Shown here one piece after another: positions 18,715 through 29,568 of a DNA stretch of 58,874 nt. The translations under genes and the position numbers were made by a program. Position 1 is the first letter of the stretch; each line of letters starts with the position of its first letter. Source of the stretch: an uncultured Pseudomonadota bacterium (GTDB taxonomy: Bacteria > Pseudomonadota > Gammaproteobacteria > Xanthomonadales > Wenzhouxiangellaceae); NCBI GenBank assembly GCA_937138395.1, contig CAKZPB010000060.1, positions 1-58,874 of the forward strand, read 5' to 3'. The notes beneath the pieces were generated by a model. That model ran no database searches. It was not told the origin of the DNA and saw only the letters and a list, made by a program, of their open reading frames with translations.

Positions 18715-18913
18715 GGGTTGAGTCCTCTTTTTTTGAGTTTGAAAAGGTAAAAATTGGTTACTACAGTCATGAAACAGATTTGGGTACCGCGTCATGCGGT
18801 TTCAAGCCCGGAAACATCATTCACCAGTGTAGTTTCCTGGCGCAAGCGCGCTGTGAATGACTGATTACGGCGTGAACCGTAAGCCCGTGCTTGAAATGCC
18901 AGTCACAGCGATA

Positions 18914-19849
18914 TTATTTCTTCGGGCTTCGCGCCTGATCCAGGGTCTTCGTCAAGCCGGCCACCACCCCACCAATGTCTGCCAGCTCCGCCGGTAGGAT
19001 GAGGGTATTGGTTTCCTTGGCAAGCTTGCCGAATTCACCGACGTATTGTTCCGCGATACGCAGACTGACTGCATCGGCACCACCAGGCTGATTGATGGCC
19101 ATGGCAATCCGCTCGATCCCGCTTGCCGTCGCATCGGCTATTAGCGTAATTTCTTCGGCTCGACCCCGGGCCTCGTTGATTTGCTTCTGCATGTCGCCTT
19201 CTGAGACGTTGATCATCTCCTGCTTCATGCCTTCGGACACATTGATCTTGGCCTCCCGTTCGCCCTCCGACTCAGCAACAACCGCGCGGCGTTCACGTTC
19301 AGCGCGCATCTGCTTTTCCAGCGCATCGCGGATGGTTTCCGGCAACACGATATCGGCAACTTCATAGCGCAGCACTTTGACGCCCCAGGGCTCGGCTGCT
19401 TCGGTCAACGCTTCAACGACTTTTTCATTGATGACCGCACGCTCTTCGAACGATTTGTCCAATTCGATTTTACCGATGACCGAACGCAGCGTCGTCTGAG
19501 CCAGCTGAATAGCCGCAAAGCGATAGTCAGTAATGCCGTAGCTGGCCAGACGGGCATCAATGACCTGCATATAGATCACACCGTCAACATGGATCTGGAT
19601 GTTGTCCCGGGTTACGCAGGCCTGCTGCGGTACGTCGATGGCCTCTTCCTTCAGGGTATGCCGGTATGCAACCTTATCGACGAACGGAATCAGCAGATGA
19701 AAGCCTGCATCCAGCGTTTTGGCGTAGCGCCCAAGACGCTCGATCACAAAGGCCGAGCGCTGCGGAACGATTTGCGCAGTCTTGGCCAGCGCAACGATGA
19801 TGATGACCAGGATGATCAACGAAACTATGGTTGGAAAATCAATATCCAT
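18914..19849 (-). CDS. qmcA: SPFH/Band 7 (stomatin-like) membrane protein
   Basis: A 311-residue stomatin-type protein: one N-terminal membrane helix (about 7-25), then the Band 7 domain starting VPQRSAFVIERLGRY, and a charged helical stretch (RAERERRAVVAESEGEREA) leading to the oligomerisation region. QmcA/YbbK-like proteins form ring assemblies in the inner membrane and bind membrane proteases or organise lipid domains. It follows the NfeD gene on the same strand (69 bases), the typical SPFH-NfeD pair. Confidence 0.92.
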   Translation of the reverse strand: MDIDFPTIVSLIILVIIIVALAKTAQIVPQRSAFVIERLGRYAKTLDAGFHLLIPFVDKVAYRHTLKEEAIDVPQQACVTRDNIQIHVDGVIYMQVIDARLASYGITDYRFAAIQLAQTTLRSVIGKIELDKSFEERAVINEKVVEALTEAAEPWGVKVLRYEVADIVLPETIRDALEKQMRAERERRAVVAESEGEREAKINVSEGMKQEMINVSEGDMQKQINEARGRAEEITLIADATASGIERIAMAINQPGGADAVSLRIAEQYVGEFGKLAKETNTLILPAELADIGGVVAGLTKTLDQARSPKK

Positions 19850-19918
19850 CTACCGCTCCAATACAAGACTTAATTAGTCCGGGCCGCCAACGGCCTGGTT
19901 CAATTACTGCTGACCCAA

Positions 19919-20389
19919 TTACTGCTTCCCGCTGCTATCGGCGAGCGGCTTTTCTCTGGTCACCAGCAGAGTAATGCCCCGATGTCCGATGACCCACACA
20001 GTATCGCCGGAAACAATCGAATCATCACTTTCAGCCTTCCAGTCCGTACCGCTCAAACGCACCTTGCCCAGACCATCACGAAAATCACTGACAGCGCTGC
20101 CGCGTTGTCCGCGCGCACTGATCAGGTCCTTGTCGCCACTCCATTCATCCGTCACGTTTCCACGAAACCAGACCTTGATGCGCTCCCGCGCAAACAACAA
20201 GGAGCCCAGACTCAGCAGCGCGAACAGGACGATCTGTTCCGGCGGTTCCGATAACAATCCGACCGCAGTTGCCAGCCCAACCAGTAGTGCGCCGATGCCG
20301 AAAAACATCGCAATGACGCCCGTCAGGAAGAATTCCGACAGAATCAGCAGTGCACCCAGAATCATCCAAAACCATGGTTCTGCCAGCAT
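19919..20389 (-). CDS. NfeD family protein
   Basis: A 156-residue NfeD1b-type protein with two to three membrane segments in the first 75 residues and a C-terminal OB-fold (about 95-150, GKVRLSGTDWKAES and VIGHRGITLLV). NfeD proteins partner with SPFH proteins such as the one encoded directly downstream. GGAGA eight bases before the ATG fixes the start. The gene lies 67 bases downstream of the prpC end on the plus coordinate side but on the same strand, so it follows prpC in transcription order. Confidence 0.9.
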   Translation of the reverse strand: MLAEPWFWMILGALLILSEFFLTGVIAMFFGIGALLVGLATAVGLLSEPPEQIVLFALLSLGSLLFARERIKVWFRGNVTDEWSGDKDLISARGQRGSAVSDFRDGLGKVRLSGTDWKAESDDSIVSGDTVWVIGHRGITLLVTREKPLADSSGKQ

Positions 20390-20456
20390 GTTCAGGTCTC
20401 CATAATCCTACGCATGCAGTATAACGCGATGATTTCCAACCTCAAAGCAAGCGGCC

Positions 20457-21578
20457 TCAGCGCTGCTCGATCGGCTCTACAGCGCGACTCTCCGGACCAA
20501 TGTAGTCGGCACCCGGCCGGATAATGCGGTTGTTCGCGCGCTGTTCCATGACGTGCGCACACCAGCCAGTGACGCGTGACATCACGAAAATCGGCGTAAA
20601 CAAACCCGTCGGAATTCCCATGAAGTGATAGGACGACGCGTGGTAGAAATCAGCGTTGGCAAACAGGCCCTTTTCCTCTTTCATGATGCGTTCGACTTCC
20701 TGTGAAGCCGGGAACAGCACCTGGTCGCCGACGTCCTGGGCCAATTTGCGCGACCATTCGCGAATGATGGCATTGCGAGGGTCCCGTTCACGGTAGACCG
20801 CATGGCCAAAGCCCATGATTTTGTCCCGGGCCGCCAATTTTGCGTGCACATCGTCACGCGCCTGTTCAACCGAATCATATTGTTCGAGCATGGCCATCGC
20901 CGCTTCGTTGGCGCCGCCGTGCAGAGGGCCACGCAGCGAACCGATTGCGCCGGTAATGCATGAATGCATATCCGATAGCGTAGATGCGCAGACCCGTGCG
21001 GTAAAGGTGGATGCATTGAATTCGTGTTCGGCATACAGGATCAGCGAGACGTCCATTACGCGTGCATGTAAATCAGACGGTGGCTTGCCGTGCAGCAATT
21101 CAAGGAAATGACCGCCAACACCCTGTTGATCGGTCTCGGTATCAATCCGCTCGCCGTCATGGCTGAACCGGTACCAGTAGGTAATCATCGCCGGGAACGC
21201 CGCTAGCAATCGATCGGATACATCCTGCTGCTGATCGAACGCCAACTCCGGCTCGACATTACCGAGAAATGAACAACCGGTTCGCATGACATCCATCGGA
21301 TGAGCCGAGGCCGGGATTCGTTCGAGCACCTGTTTCAAGGAGTCGGGCAGTCCGCGCATGGACTGAAGCCGTGCCTGATAGTTGTCCAGTTCTGACCGGG
21401 TCGGGAGATGCCCTTTGAGAATCAAAAATGCCACTTCATTAAAAGTAGAATTTTCTGCAAGATCATCAACAGCATAGCCGCGATACCTCAGGCTATTTCC
21501 AGTTGCGCCAACCGTGCATATTGCCGTTTCTCCTGCCGACTGTCCGCGCAAACCTGCGCCCGTATTCTTGTTGCTCAT
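20457..21578 (-). CDS. prpC: 2-methylcitrate synthase
   Basis: Citrate synthase-fold enzyme of 373 residues joining propionyl-CoA and oxaloacetate. The catalytic residues are visible as the histidine in [11 protein letters not shown], the histidine in [13 protein letters not shown], and the aspartate in [10 protein letters not shown]. The compact length and the coupling to prpB (ATGA overlap) argue for methylcitrate rather than citrate synthase. No prpD, acnD or prpR is present in the window, so the cycle must be completed by genes elsewhere. Confidence 0.92.
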   Translation of the reverse strand: MSNKNTGAGLRGQSAGETAICTVGATGNSLRYRGYAVDDLAENSTFNEVAFLILKGHLPTRSELDNYQARLQSMRGLPDSLKQVLERIPASAHPMDVMRTGCSFLGNVEPELAFDQQQDVSDRLLAAFPAMITYWYRFSHDGERIDTETDQQGVGGHFLELLHGKPPSDLHARVMDVSLILYAEHEFNASTFTARVCASTLSDMHSCITGAIGSLRGPLHGGANEAAMAMLEQYDSVEQARDDVHAKLAARDKIMGFGHAVYRERDPRNAIIREWSRKLAQDVGDQVLFPASQEVERIMKEEKGLFANADFYHASSYHFMGIPTGLFTPIFVMSRVTGWCAHVMEQRANNRIIRPGADYIGPESRAVEPIEQR

Positions 21579-22459
21579 GCGGTTTCCTTGCCAAAAAGCT
21601 GATCGAGTTTCTTTTCAAACGTGTAGTAATCGAGATACTGGTACATTTCATCCCGCGTCTGCATGATGTCGATGACATCGCGCTGATGGCCCTGTTCGAG
21701 CAGCGCCCGGTAAACGGTTTCGGCCCCGCGGTTCATGGCCCGATACGCACCACAGCAGTACAGCACGATATCAACGCCCTGCTCGCCCAGCTCAGGCGTT
21801 GAAAACAGTGGCGTATGGCCGAATTCGGTGATGTTGGCCAGAATCGGCACCTGCACCGCCTGACGGAACCGGCCATATTGCTCGAGTTCACGCATCGCTT
21901 CCGGGAAGATCATGTCTGCACCGGCCTCGACACAGGCCTGAGCCCGTTCGATGGCGGCCGACTCGCCCTCTACCGCGAGTGCATCGGTCCTGGCCATGAT
22001 CACAAAATGCTCGTCTTGGCGAGCATCGACGGCCATTCGAATGCGATCGACCATTTCCTGCTGCGTCACAATGGCCTTGCCGGGGCGATGACCGCAGCGC
22101 TTGGCCTGCACCTGGTCTTCAATATGCACGGCCGCTGCACCGGCCTTCTCCAGCGACCGGACGGTACGTGCAATGTTGAATGCGCTGCCAAAGCCGGTAT
22201 CGCCATCCACCAGAATCGGCAGCCCGCTCGCATCCGTGATGCGACGAACGTCAATCAACACGTCTTCCAGCGTGCTGATGCCAAGATCAGGCAGGCCGAG
22301 GGAATTCGCCGCCAGTCCACCACCTGACAGATAGATCGCCTGGTGGCCAATTTTTTCAGCCATTCTGGCGGTCAGTGCATTAATGGTTCCAACCACCTGT
22401 AGTGGCGCGTGCTGCTGTACCAGCGCTCGGAAACGAGCACCAGGGCTGGTCTGACTCAT
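21575..22459 (-). CDS. prpB: Methylisocitrate lyase
   Basis: PEP mutase/isocitrate lyase-superfamily enzyme of 294 residues splitting 2-methylisocitrate into pyruvate and succinate. Seen: DGDTGFG, the active-site loop KRCGHRPGK (KKCGHRxGK in the family), and [10 protein letters not shown]. The start at 22459 has AGGAGT upstream with good spacing; an upstream in-frame extension of 25 codons lacks a ribosome site. It is the first gene of a minus-strand prpB-prpC operon and diverges from the dipeptidyl peptidase gene. Confidence 0.93.
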   Translation of the reverse strand: MSQTSPGARFRALVQQHAPLQVVGTINALTARMAEKIGHQAIYLSGGGLAANSLGLPDLGISTLEDVLIDVRRITDASGLPILVDGDTGFGSAFNIARTVRSLEKAGAAAVHIEDQVQAKRCGHRPGKAIVTQQEMVDRIRMAVDARQDEHFVIMARTDALAVEGESAAIERAQACVEAGADMIFPEAMRELEQYGRFRQAVQVPILANITEFGHTPLFSTPELGEQGVDIVLYCCGAYRAMNRGAETVYRALLEQGHQRDVIDIMQTRDEMYQYLDYYTFEKKLDQLFGKETA

Positions 22460-22621
22460 GCGAATACTCCTGAAACGACAGTGTGATTGCAGACCTCGAA
22501 GTGCGTAATGGATCGAGTCTCCAACACCTTTCATAATTTACCATGAAAGCCATTTTCAGTGGCCCGGGCGTGGCACCAGCATCATTTACCGCGCCCAAAG
22601 GCTGATCAAGCCGATGGGAAT

Positions 22622-22650
22622 TTGTCACAATGAAGCCCTATCCATAATCC
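22622..22650 (+). promoter_or_regulatory. Candidate promoter of the dipeptidyl peptidase gene
   Basis: TTGTCA at 22622-22627 is followed by either CATAAT (22643-22648, 15-base spacer) or TAATCC (22645-22650, 17-base spacer). The start of transcription would fall about 5-8 bases before the ATG at 22662, which supports that ATG over the one at 22614. Confidence 0.4.
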
Positions 22651-22661
22651 GCTGCTATTTC

Positions 22662-25004
22662 ATGTTGATCCTTTCCAATACGACAGCAACAAGTGCTCCT
22701 CGTTTGCAAACCGCGCAGCTGGTTTTCGGGTGCCTGCTTTTCTTGTTCGCAAGCGGGTTGATCACAGGCCCGGCCTCGGCTGAGCAATTGACGCTTGAGC
22801 GAATCTTTGCCTCTCCAGCACTGTCTGGACCGACACTGAGGCAGGTCGAGCTCTCGCCTGCAGGTGACCGGGTCACCTTTCTGCGTGGGCGTGACGAAGA
22901 CCGGAGCCTGCTGGACTTGTGGGAATATGACCTTGAAGAAGGTGTAACCCGTCGGTTGATTGCCGCCGACGAACTACTCACCGAAGACGTTGCGCTCTCC
23001 GCCGAAGAGCAGGCCAGGCGGGAACGCGCGCGAATCTCCGATCTGCGCGGCATTGTTGAATACCGCTGGTCTCAGGATGGTTCCCAGCTGCTGTTTCCAC
23101 TGGGCGGTAACCTGTTTCATGCAAGCCTGCCGCAAACAGCCGATGCGCCGGTCGAGATTCGTCAATTGACCGCCAGTGATTCCTTCGATCTGGATCCGAA
23201 GATTGCACCCGATCATCGCCATGCTGCCTTCATTCGCGACCAGAATCTCTGGATCGTCAATATCGAGAGTGCGCAGTCGCAGGCGCTGACCAACGACGGC
23301 GGCGGTACCTTGAAAAATGGCATGGCTGAATTTATCGCCCAGGAAGAGATGGGTCGCTCGACCGGCTACTGGTGGTCACCGGATGGCCAGATGATCGCCT
23401 TCCTTCAGGTTGACGAATCTCCGATCGAACCCAGCACACGCTTTGAGGTCAGCGGTGACCGCATTGACATGATCGAACAGCGCTATCCCTATGCGGGCAC
23501 TCCGAATGTCCGCTACCGCCTTGGTCTCGTTCGCATCGAAGAGCCCGGGGCCATCGAATACATCGATGTGCTGGATCAAAGTCAGAACCAGGATATCTAC
23601 ATCCCCAGAGTGCAATGGCTTCCGGACTCCAGCGGCCTGACCTTCCAACGACAGTCACGCAACCAGCAGCGGCTGGAACTCGTGCTGCACTCCATTGATG
23701 GAAGCGCGCAGCGCGTGCTGGTTCAGGAAACCAGCGACACCTGGATCAATCTTCACGATGACCTGAATTTCCTGTCTGAAAAAGAGGCGCTGATCTGGTC
23801 ATCCGAACAGTCCGGCTATCGGCACATCTACCTGATTGACCTGGATGGAAACCCGATTCGAAGTCTCACGACTGGACAATGGCCGGTGGACGCTGTGGTC
23901 GGCGTCGATGAGGAGCTGGGTTTTGTGTACTTCACGGCCTTCAAGGAAGGTCCGACCGAGCAGCATCTGTACCGACAGTCGCTGGCCACGGAAAGCCCCG
24001 GCGATGTCACAAAAGTAAGCCGGCGCTCCGGCTGGCATGAAATCTCGATGGATTCCGCGGCTCGCCATTATCTCGACCAGTTTTCCAGCACCGATCAACC
24101 ACCCCAACTTTCGCTTCATTCTGCCGATGGCGAGCGAATTGCGTGGTTGATCGAAAACCAGGTCAATACTGATCACCCCTACGCGCCTTTTCTTGATGAT
24201 CATCAGCCGACCGAATTCGGCATCATCCAGAGCGACGACGGAATGGACCTGCACTACCGGATGATCAAGCCAGCCAATTTCAGTCAACAGCGGCAATATC
24301 CGGTATTCCTGCACGTCTACGGCGGACCCACGTCTCGCGTGGTGCTGAACCGCTGGGGACGGCGACATCTGGTTGACCAGTTCATGGCGCAATCAGGCTA
24401 CCTTGTGTTTTCAATCGATAATCGTGGCATTGTCGGCCAGGGCATGAAATTTCAAGAACCGGCCTACAAGAAACTGGGCATCGTCGAAGTGGCCGACCAG
24501 ATGGCCGGCGTCGAATTTCTGCGTAACCTGCCCTTCGTTGACCAGAATCGGATTGGTGTCTTCGGTTGGAGCTACGGTGGCTACATGGCGCTGATGATGC
24601 AGATGCAGCATCCTGGAAGCTTCGCGGCCGGCGTTGCCGTAGCGCCAGTGACAGACTGGGCCTTGTACGATACCCATTACACCGAACGCTATCTGGGCAT
24701 GCCGCGCGACGAACAGGGCCTGCCAACCGAGGCGTACCGGCTGGGCAACGTGTTGACCTATGCCAGCCAACTATCTGATCCGATGCTGTTGATTCACGGC
24801 ATGGCAGATGACAACGTACTGTTCACGCATTCCACGATGCTGATGCAGCAGCTGCAGGATCAAGCCATCCCGTTCGAACTGATGACTTATCCTGGTGAAA
24901 AGCACGGAATTTCAGGAACCGGGCAACGCCTGCATGTCTACCGTCACTGGGTTGATTTTTTCAACCGGACATTGGAACCTGAATCAATTCAGCTGATCGA
25001 GTGA
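22662..25004 (+). CDS. Secreted dipeptidyl peptidase IV (peptidase S9B)
   Basis: Serine exopeptidase of 780 residues that removes X-Pro dipeptides from peptides, predicted periplasmic or cell-surface. A signal peptide ends near PASA, followed by the beta-propeller DPPIV N-terminal domain (with the double-glutamate site in IAQEEMGRSTGYWWSPDG) and the alpha/beta hydrolase domain. The triad is S637 in GWSYGGY, D716 in HGMADDNV and H748 in GEKHG. I chose the ATG at 22662 because the upstream ATG at 22614 lies before a promoter-like sequence. There is no Shine-Dalgarno sequence. Such enzymes suit a protein-degrading lifestyle. Confidence 0.92.
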   Translation: MLILSNTTATSAPRLQTAQLVFGCLLFLFASGLITGPASAEQLTLERIFASPALSGPTLRQVELSPAGDRVTFLRGRDEDRSLLDLWEYDLEEGVTRRLIAADELLTEDVALSAEEQARRERARISDLRGIVEYRWSQDGSQLLFPLGGNLFHASLPQTADAPVEIRQLTASDSFDLDPKIAPDHRHAAFIRDQNLWIVNIESAQSQALTNDGGGTLKNGMAEFIAQEEMGRSTGYWWSPDGQMIAFLQVDESPIEPSTRFEVSGDRIDMIEQRYPYAGTPNVRYRLGLVRIEEPGAIEYIDVLDQSQNQDIYIPRVQWLPDSSGLTFQRQSRNQQRLELVLHSIDGSAQRVLVQETSDTWINLHDDLNFLSEKEALIWSSEQSGYRHIYLIDLDGNPIRSLTTGQWPVDAVVGVDEELGFVYFTAFKEGPTEQHLYRQSLATESPGDVTKVSRRSGWHEISMDSAARHYLDQFSSTDQPPQLSLHSADGERIAWLIENQVNTDHPYAPFLDDHQPTEFGIIQSDDGMDLHYRMIKPANFSQQRQYPVFLHVYGGPTSRVVLNRWGRRHLVDQFMAQSGYLVFSIDNRGIVGQGMKFQEPAYKKLGIVEVADQMAGVEFLRNLPFVDQNRIGVFGWSYGGYMALMMQMQHPGSFAAGVAVAPVTDWALYDTHYTERYLGMPRDEQGLPTEAYRLGNVLTYASQLSDPMLLIHGMADDNVLFTHSTMLMQQLQDQAIPFELMTYPGEKHGISGTGQRLHVYRHWVDFFNRTLEPESIQLIE

Positions 25005-25695
25005 TTTCAGTGCCTGACTGCTCGAATGGGTCCTGCAGCCGCTTGGCTGGTCAGTGTTGCTGATGTGCTTTTCAAGTCGACGGCATATCACCGTGCGGCT
25101 TCGCTGGCTGATGCGACTGACCGCTTGTCATAACAAACGTGTCTTGCCAAAAAAGTAAGCAACAACACCCGCTTTCAAACGGCCTCCGGGATTGCTTTCT
25201 ATGTAATCAAGGCAATAATCCGGTTCGTGCCTTTGTTCAGGCTTTTCGGATCGTGGGGTGCAATCGTATAATCTCAGGGGCTTGAAAGCACGGCTTTTGA
25301 GTGGGTTTTCTGCCAAAGGCGACTCAGCATCTACAGTTCCGTTTGGCAAGAATCTTTACCGTTTTGGTTTTGCCTTTGCTTTTGAACTTGGTGAGCGTGT
25401 GAGCCGTCGAAGCGCGGAGACTCTGTCAACAAAAGAGACGCCGCATGTCCGGGCGCAGCGAGTTCGGCGGCTACTGACAGACTTGAGCACTGGAGGGGAC
25501 CCGGCGCAGCCGGGCGGGGAAGTCGCGCGAGATCTTTGCTTGCGTTTGGGTCGCCGATCGTCACAACAACCAATAAGACGCATCAACTCAAGCACCGAGC
25601 AGCGAAATGCCGTTATCTTGATATGCGGAGCAACGAAAGGCCTTTAAAAGTAAATCTATAATCAGCCTCAATATTACATTGTAAACTATTGAAAA
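25005..25695. other. Gene-free 691-bp stretch with dispersed repeat
   Basis: I find no gene here; the open frames look non-coding. The right part holds one copy of a repeat also found at the window end (25451-25537). CTTGCCAAA at 25143-25151 and TTTGGCAAG at 25342-25350 form an inverted pair around a 190-bp segment, possibly remnants of the same element family. The last 60 bases before the cysNC end are A/T-rich. Confidence 0.6.
25451..25537 (+). repeat. Dispersed intergenic repeat, copy 1
   Basis: The core 25485-25537 matches the minus strand of 58761-58812 with only a few differences. It includes a perfect hairpin CCCGGC-GCA-GCCGGG (25500-25514) inside GGGGA and GAAGTCGCG flanks; an AGCGAGTTC segment lies upstream in both copies. 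Both copies lie between genes. Similar GC-rich elements are, from memory, common between genes in Xanthomonadales-like genomes. Confidence 0.75.
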
Positions 25696-27606
25696 CTAAC
25701 CAATCAATACGCCACGCTGCTTTAGATAAACCAATAATTCGTCGACGCACTCATCAATGCTCAGCTTTTCGGTATCGATCACCACATCCGGGTCGAGCGG
25801 CGGCTCGTACGGCGAGTCGATGCCGGTAAAGTTGTTGATTACGCCAGCTCTGGCCTTGGCATACAAACCTTTGGGATCCCGTTGCTCACAAATCTCGAGC
25901 GGTGCATCAATATGAATCTCGATGAACTCGCCGTCCTCCATTAATTCACGAACCATGGCGCGATCCGCCCGAAACGGTGAAATGAAAGCACTCAAGACCA
26001 CCAGGCCGGCATCGGCCATCAGCTTTGACACCTCGCCGATTCGTCGAATATTTTCAACCCGATCATCATCGGAAAAGCCAAGATCACGATTCAGGCCAAG
26101 CCTGACATTGTCGCCATCCAGCAGATAGCTGTGATGGCCTCGTTTGAACAGCGCCTGTTCCAGCGCATTGGCCACGGTCGATTTGCCTGCGCCTGACAGG
26201 CCGGTAAACCAGAGCACGGTGGGCCGCTGCGCTTTCTGCTGTGCGCGGGCTCGCTTGGAGATGCCCATTTCATGCCAGGTAACATGCTCAGGTCGATCAT
26301 CGTGGTCGCTGCTCACGGGCCGGACGATCATGCCCGCCCCGACTGTGCTGTTGTCGACGCGGTCGATCAGAATAAAACTTCCGCTATGCGGCAAACGATC
26401 AAAGGCATCAAACGTCAACTCGCGCGAACTGCGCAGCCGGCAATACCCGATCTCATTCAGTGCCAGCTGTTCGGCTGGATGATGCTCAAGCGTATTGACA
26501 TCGACTCGGTGGTGAATGAACTCCGGTGTCACTGGTGCGTCGATCGACGTCAACTTCAAGTCATATTGGCGGCCCGGCAACATCGGCCGTTCGCTCATCC
26601 AGACCATGCGTGCATCAAAGGCCATGGCAACGCGCGGCAGCTCGTTTGCGTGAACCAACCAGTCGCCACGGCTCAGGTCGATTTCATCCTCGAGCCGCAG
26701 CGTGATCGACTGGGCTGCATGAGCTTGTTCCAGGCTGCCGTCATAGCTGACGATTTCCCGGATAGAACTGGTTTTACCGGATGGCAAAGCAGTCACCGCG
26801 TCACCCCGTCGAACCTGTCCGCTGGCAAGAGTGCCGGAATAGCCGCGGAAATCATTGCTGGATCGATTGACATACTGAATCGGAAACCGGAATGGCTGAT
26901 GGCTTGATCGGAGCTCGTCGATGTCAGCCTGCTCCAGACACTCGACAATGGTGCTGCCCTCGTACCACGGCATCTCTTCGGCAGCACGACTGACGTTCGC
27001 ACCATTCAATGCGCATACCGGAATGCAAGTCAGCCCCTCGACGCCCAGCTGATTGGCAAAGCGCCTGTAGGCCTGTTCGATCTTGTCGAAGGTGTGCTGC
27101 TGGTAGTCCACCAGGTCCATCTTGTTGACCGCAACCACAAGCTGGCGTATGCCCATCAGGTGAACCAGGTAGGTGTGTCGGCGGGTCTGCTGCTGCAGTC
27201 CGCTGCTGGCATCGACCAGCACCAGAGCCAGATCAGCCGTGGATGCACCCGTCACCATATTGCGGGTGTATTGCTCATGCCCGGGACAGTCAGCGATGAT
27301 GAATTTTCTGCGTTCCGTCGTGAAATAGCGGTACGCAACGTCAATCGTGATGCCCTGCTCTCGTTCGGCCTGCAGACCGTCAACCAACAGCGCGAGATCC
27401 GGCACGTCACCCGTTGTGCCGAATTTTCGAGAGTCACGACCGAGTGCCTCCAGTTGATCATCCAGCACTTGCTGCGTGTCGTACAGGATCCGGCCAATCA
27501 GGCTGGACTTGCCGTCGTCGACCGAACCGCAGGTCACGAACCGCAGCAGCTCCTTGTTGCGATGCTGTTCAAGATAGTCTTCGATATCGAACGCGGATTC
27601 GGACAT
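25696..27606 (-). CDS. cysNC: Bifunctional sulfate adenylyltransferase subunit 1 / adenylylsulfate kinase
   Basis: A 636-residue fusion. Residues about 1-440 are CysN, an EF-Tu-like GTPase (P-loop GSVDDGKS at 27-34, [12 protein letters not shown]) that drives CysD to make APS from sulfate and ATP. Residues about 450-636 are CysC, the APS kinase that makes PAPS (P-loop GLSGAGKST at 469-477, LDGDNVR, and the FISPFRADR segment). The fusion is common in proteobacteria outside the enterics. Its start shares one base with the cysD stop. It supports assimilatory sulfate reduction or sulfation. Confidence 0.96.
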   Translation of the reverse strand: MSESAFDIEDYLEQHRNKELLRFVTCGSVDDGKSSLIGRILYDTQQVLDDQLEALGRDSRKFGTTGDVPDLALLVDGLQAEREQGITIDVAYRYFTTERRKFIIADCPGHEQYTRNMVTGASTADLALVLVDASSGLQQQTRRHTYLVHLMGIRQLVVAVNKMDLVDYQQHTFDKIEQAYRRFANQLGVEGLTCIPVCALNGANVSRAAEEMPWYEGSTIVECLEQADIDELRSSHQPFRFPIQYVNRSSNDFRGYSGTLASGQVRRGDAVTALPSGKTSSIREIVSYDGSLEQAHAAQSITLRLEDEIDLSRGDWLVHANELPRVAMAFDARMVWMSERPMLPGRQYDLKLTSIDAPVTPEFIHHRVDVNTLEHHPAEQLALNEIGYCRLRSSRELTFDAFDRLPHSGSFILIDRVDNSTVGAGMIVRPVSSDHDDRPEHVTWHEMGISKRARAQQKAQRPTVLWFTGLSGAGKSTVANALEQALFKRGHHSYLLDGDNVRLGLNRDLGFSDDDRVENIRRIGEVSKLMADAGLVVLSAFISPFRADRAMVRELMEDGEFIEIHIDAPLEICEQRDPKGLYAKARAGVINNFTGIDSPYEPPLDPDVVIDTEKLSIDECVDELLVYLKQRGVLIG

Positions 27607-28523
27607 CAGAAATAGCCCTCGCGTTTTTTCTTTTCCATCGAGGCCGACTCATCGTGATCGATCGCTCGGCCCTGTCGCTCAGAGGCGCGGGCACGCAGCA
27701 TTTCTTCGATGATCTCCGGCAACGTTGCAGCATCGGAGCGCACAGCACCACTCAACGGATAACAGCCCAGTGTTCTGAAGCGCACCGACTCGATGCTGGG
27801 TTGTTCCCCCGGCAGTAAAGGCAACCGTTCATCAACGCGCATGATCAACAGACCGTCTCGCTCGACAACCGGCCGGGGTGCGGCCAGATACAGTGGTACG
27901 ACCTCAATTCCTTCAAGATGAATATATTGCCATACGTCCAGTTCGGTCCAGTTCGAGAGCGGAAAGACCCGAATGCTCTCCCCTTTGCGCACCCGGCCGT
28001 TGTAAAGGTTCCACAGTTCGGGACGCTGTTGCTTCGGATCCCAGCGATGGTGCGCGTCGCGAAATGAAAACACGCGCTCCTTGGCACGTGACCGTTCTTC
28101 GTCACGGCGCGCACCGCCGAATGCGGCATCGAAACGATGCTCATTCAAGGCCTGCTTCAGGGCTTGGGTTTTCATGATGTCCGTGTGCACTGCAGCACCA
28201 TGCGTCATCGGGCTGACCCCATCGCGAACACCCTCCTGGTTGGTATGAACCAGCAGCTCAATACCCGGTTCGGCAGCGAGCTTGTCGCGCTGAGCATACA
28301 TTTCCGGGAATTTCCAGGTGGTGTCGACGTGCAGTAGTGGAAACGGCAACGTAGCCGGATAAAACGCTTTGCGCGCCAGATGCAACATGACGGCCGAATC
28401 CTTGCCGATCGAATACAGCATGACGGGACGTTCGGCCGTTGCAACCACTTCGCGCAGGATATGAATGGACTCCGCCTCTAGCGCCTGCAGATGAGTCCAG
28501 CATGATTGATCTGATTGAGACAT
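27606..28523 (-). CDS. cysD: Sulfate adenylyltransferase subunit 2
   Basis: PP-loop ATPase of 305 residues forming the catalytic subunit of ATP sulfurylase with CysN. Family segments: [12 protein letters not shown], the PP-loop [18 protein letters not shown] read as [22 protein letters not shown], and [14 protein letters not shown]. The start at 28523 fits the E. coli N-terminus; a GTG 15 codons upstream overlapping galU is in frame but adds unrelated residues. It forms an operon with cysNC and lies just after galU. Confidence 0.95.
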   Translation of the reverse strand: MSQSDQSCWTHLQALEAESIHILREVVATAERPVMLYSIGKDSAVMLHLARKAFYPATLPFPLLHVDTTWKFPEMYAQRDKLAAEPGIELLVHTNQEGVRDGVSPMTHGAAVHTDIMKTQALKQALNEHRFDAAFGGARRDEERSRAKERVFSFRDAHHRWDPKQQRPELWNLYNGRVRKGESIRVFPLSNWTELDVWQYIHLEGIEVVPLYLAAPRPVVERDGLLIMRVDERLPLLPGEQPSIESVRFRTLGCYPLSGAVRSDAATLPEIIEEMLRARASERQGRAIDHDESASMEKKKREGYF

Positions 28524-28557
28524 CAGTTGATCGAGCTCTCCCAGAGGCGCACCGAAC

Positions 28558-29436
28558 TCACAATGCACCTCGATGAGTCAAATACTCAGCAAAGCCCTGC
28601 TTCAATTCCGGGTGCTTGAGTGCATATTCAACGGTTGCTTGCAGAAAACCAAGCTTGCTGCCGCAGTCGAAATGCTGGCCGTTGAATTCATAGCTGTCAG
28701 CGCCCTGCTCGTCCAGCAGGCGCGCGATTGCGTCGGTCAATTGGATTTCACCGCGTTGGTCTGGTGCCGTGGTCTCCAGCAGCTCGAAAATCCTCGGTGT
28801 CAGCAGATAGCGACCCACCACGGCCAGATTCGATGGTGCCTGGCCCCGGGCGGGCTTTTCGACAATCGAGTGTATTGCTGCCGCAGGCCCGGCCTGATCA
28901 CCAATATCGACCACGCCATAGAGCTGGGTCAGGTCTTCCGGCACTCGTTTGACGCTGATGACCGAACGACCGGTCTGGTCGAATTGATCGGCCAACTGTT
29001 GCATGACAGGCTGCTGGCCGGCATCGATCAGATCGTCGGGCAGGATCACACCAAACGGTCGATCCCCGACCAGGGGTTTGGCACATAACACGGCATGGCC
29101 TAGCCCCAGCGGTTGACTCTGACGCACAAATGCGCAGCTGACACCCTCGGGAAGCACGCTTTTCGCGCAGTCAAGCAGCGCCTGCTTATGGCTCTTGGCC
29201 AGCTCGGTTTCGAGCTCATAGGCCATATCGAAGTGATCTTCAATTGCCTTTTTGGTTCGTCCGGTGACAAAGATCAGCCGGCGAGCGCCGGCAGCCACGG
29301 CTTCATTGACAGCGTACTGAATCAACGGCTGGTCCACCACCGGCAGCATTTCTTTTGGAATGGCCTTGGTGGCCGGTAGAAATCGACTACCCAGGCCGGC
29401 TACTGGAAACACGACTGTTTCGATGGATTGCGTCAT
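28558..29436 (-). CDS. galU: UTP--glucose-1-phosphate uridylyltransferase
   Basis: Nucleotidyltransferase of 292 residues making UDP-glucose, the substrate of the UDP-glucose dehydrogenase encoded at 8-1378. The N-terminal signature [24 protein letters not shown] is present (key residues G12, G14, R16, K22, K26), as are [23 protein letters not shown] and IVEKP. Length is typical. It precedes cysD by about 35 bases on the same strand; this may simply be adjacency. Confidence 0.95.
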   Translation of the reverse strand: MTQSIETVVFPVAGLGSRFLPATKAIPKEMLPVVDQPLIQYAVNEAVAAGARRLIFVTGRTKKAIEDHFDMAYELETELAKSHKQALLDCAKSVLPEGVSCAFVRQSQPLGLGHAVLCAKPLVGDRPFGVILPDDLIDAGQQPVMQQLADQFDQTGRSVISVKRVPEDLTQLYGVVDIGDQAGPAAAIHSIVEKPARGQAPSNLAVVGRYLLTPRIFELLETTAPDQRGEIQLTDAIARLLDEQGADSYEFNGQHFDCGSKLGFLQATVEYALKHPELKQGFAEYLTHRGAL

Positions 29437-29568
29437 TCTGGCCCCACAGAGACAAGATGTCTGATCTGCAGCATTGCAACGATTCCAAAGGCCGTCAGAT
29501 CATGCTTCATGCAAAGCGCGGCCAGCGGCCGCGCCTGCATACGATGCGTCAATTCTGTTACAGCACGA

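Noticed and set aside
25128-25647. Short open frames in the gap after the dipeptidyl peptidase gene
   Set aside because: They run through repeat sequence and have no protein features.
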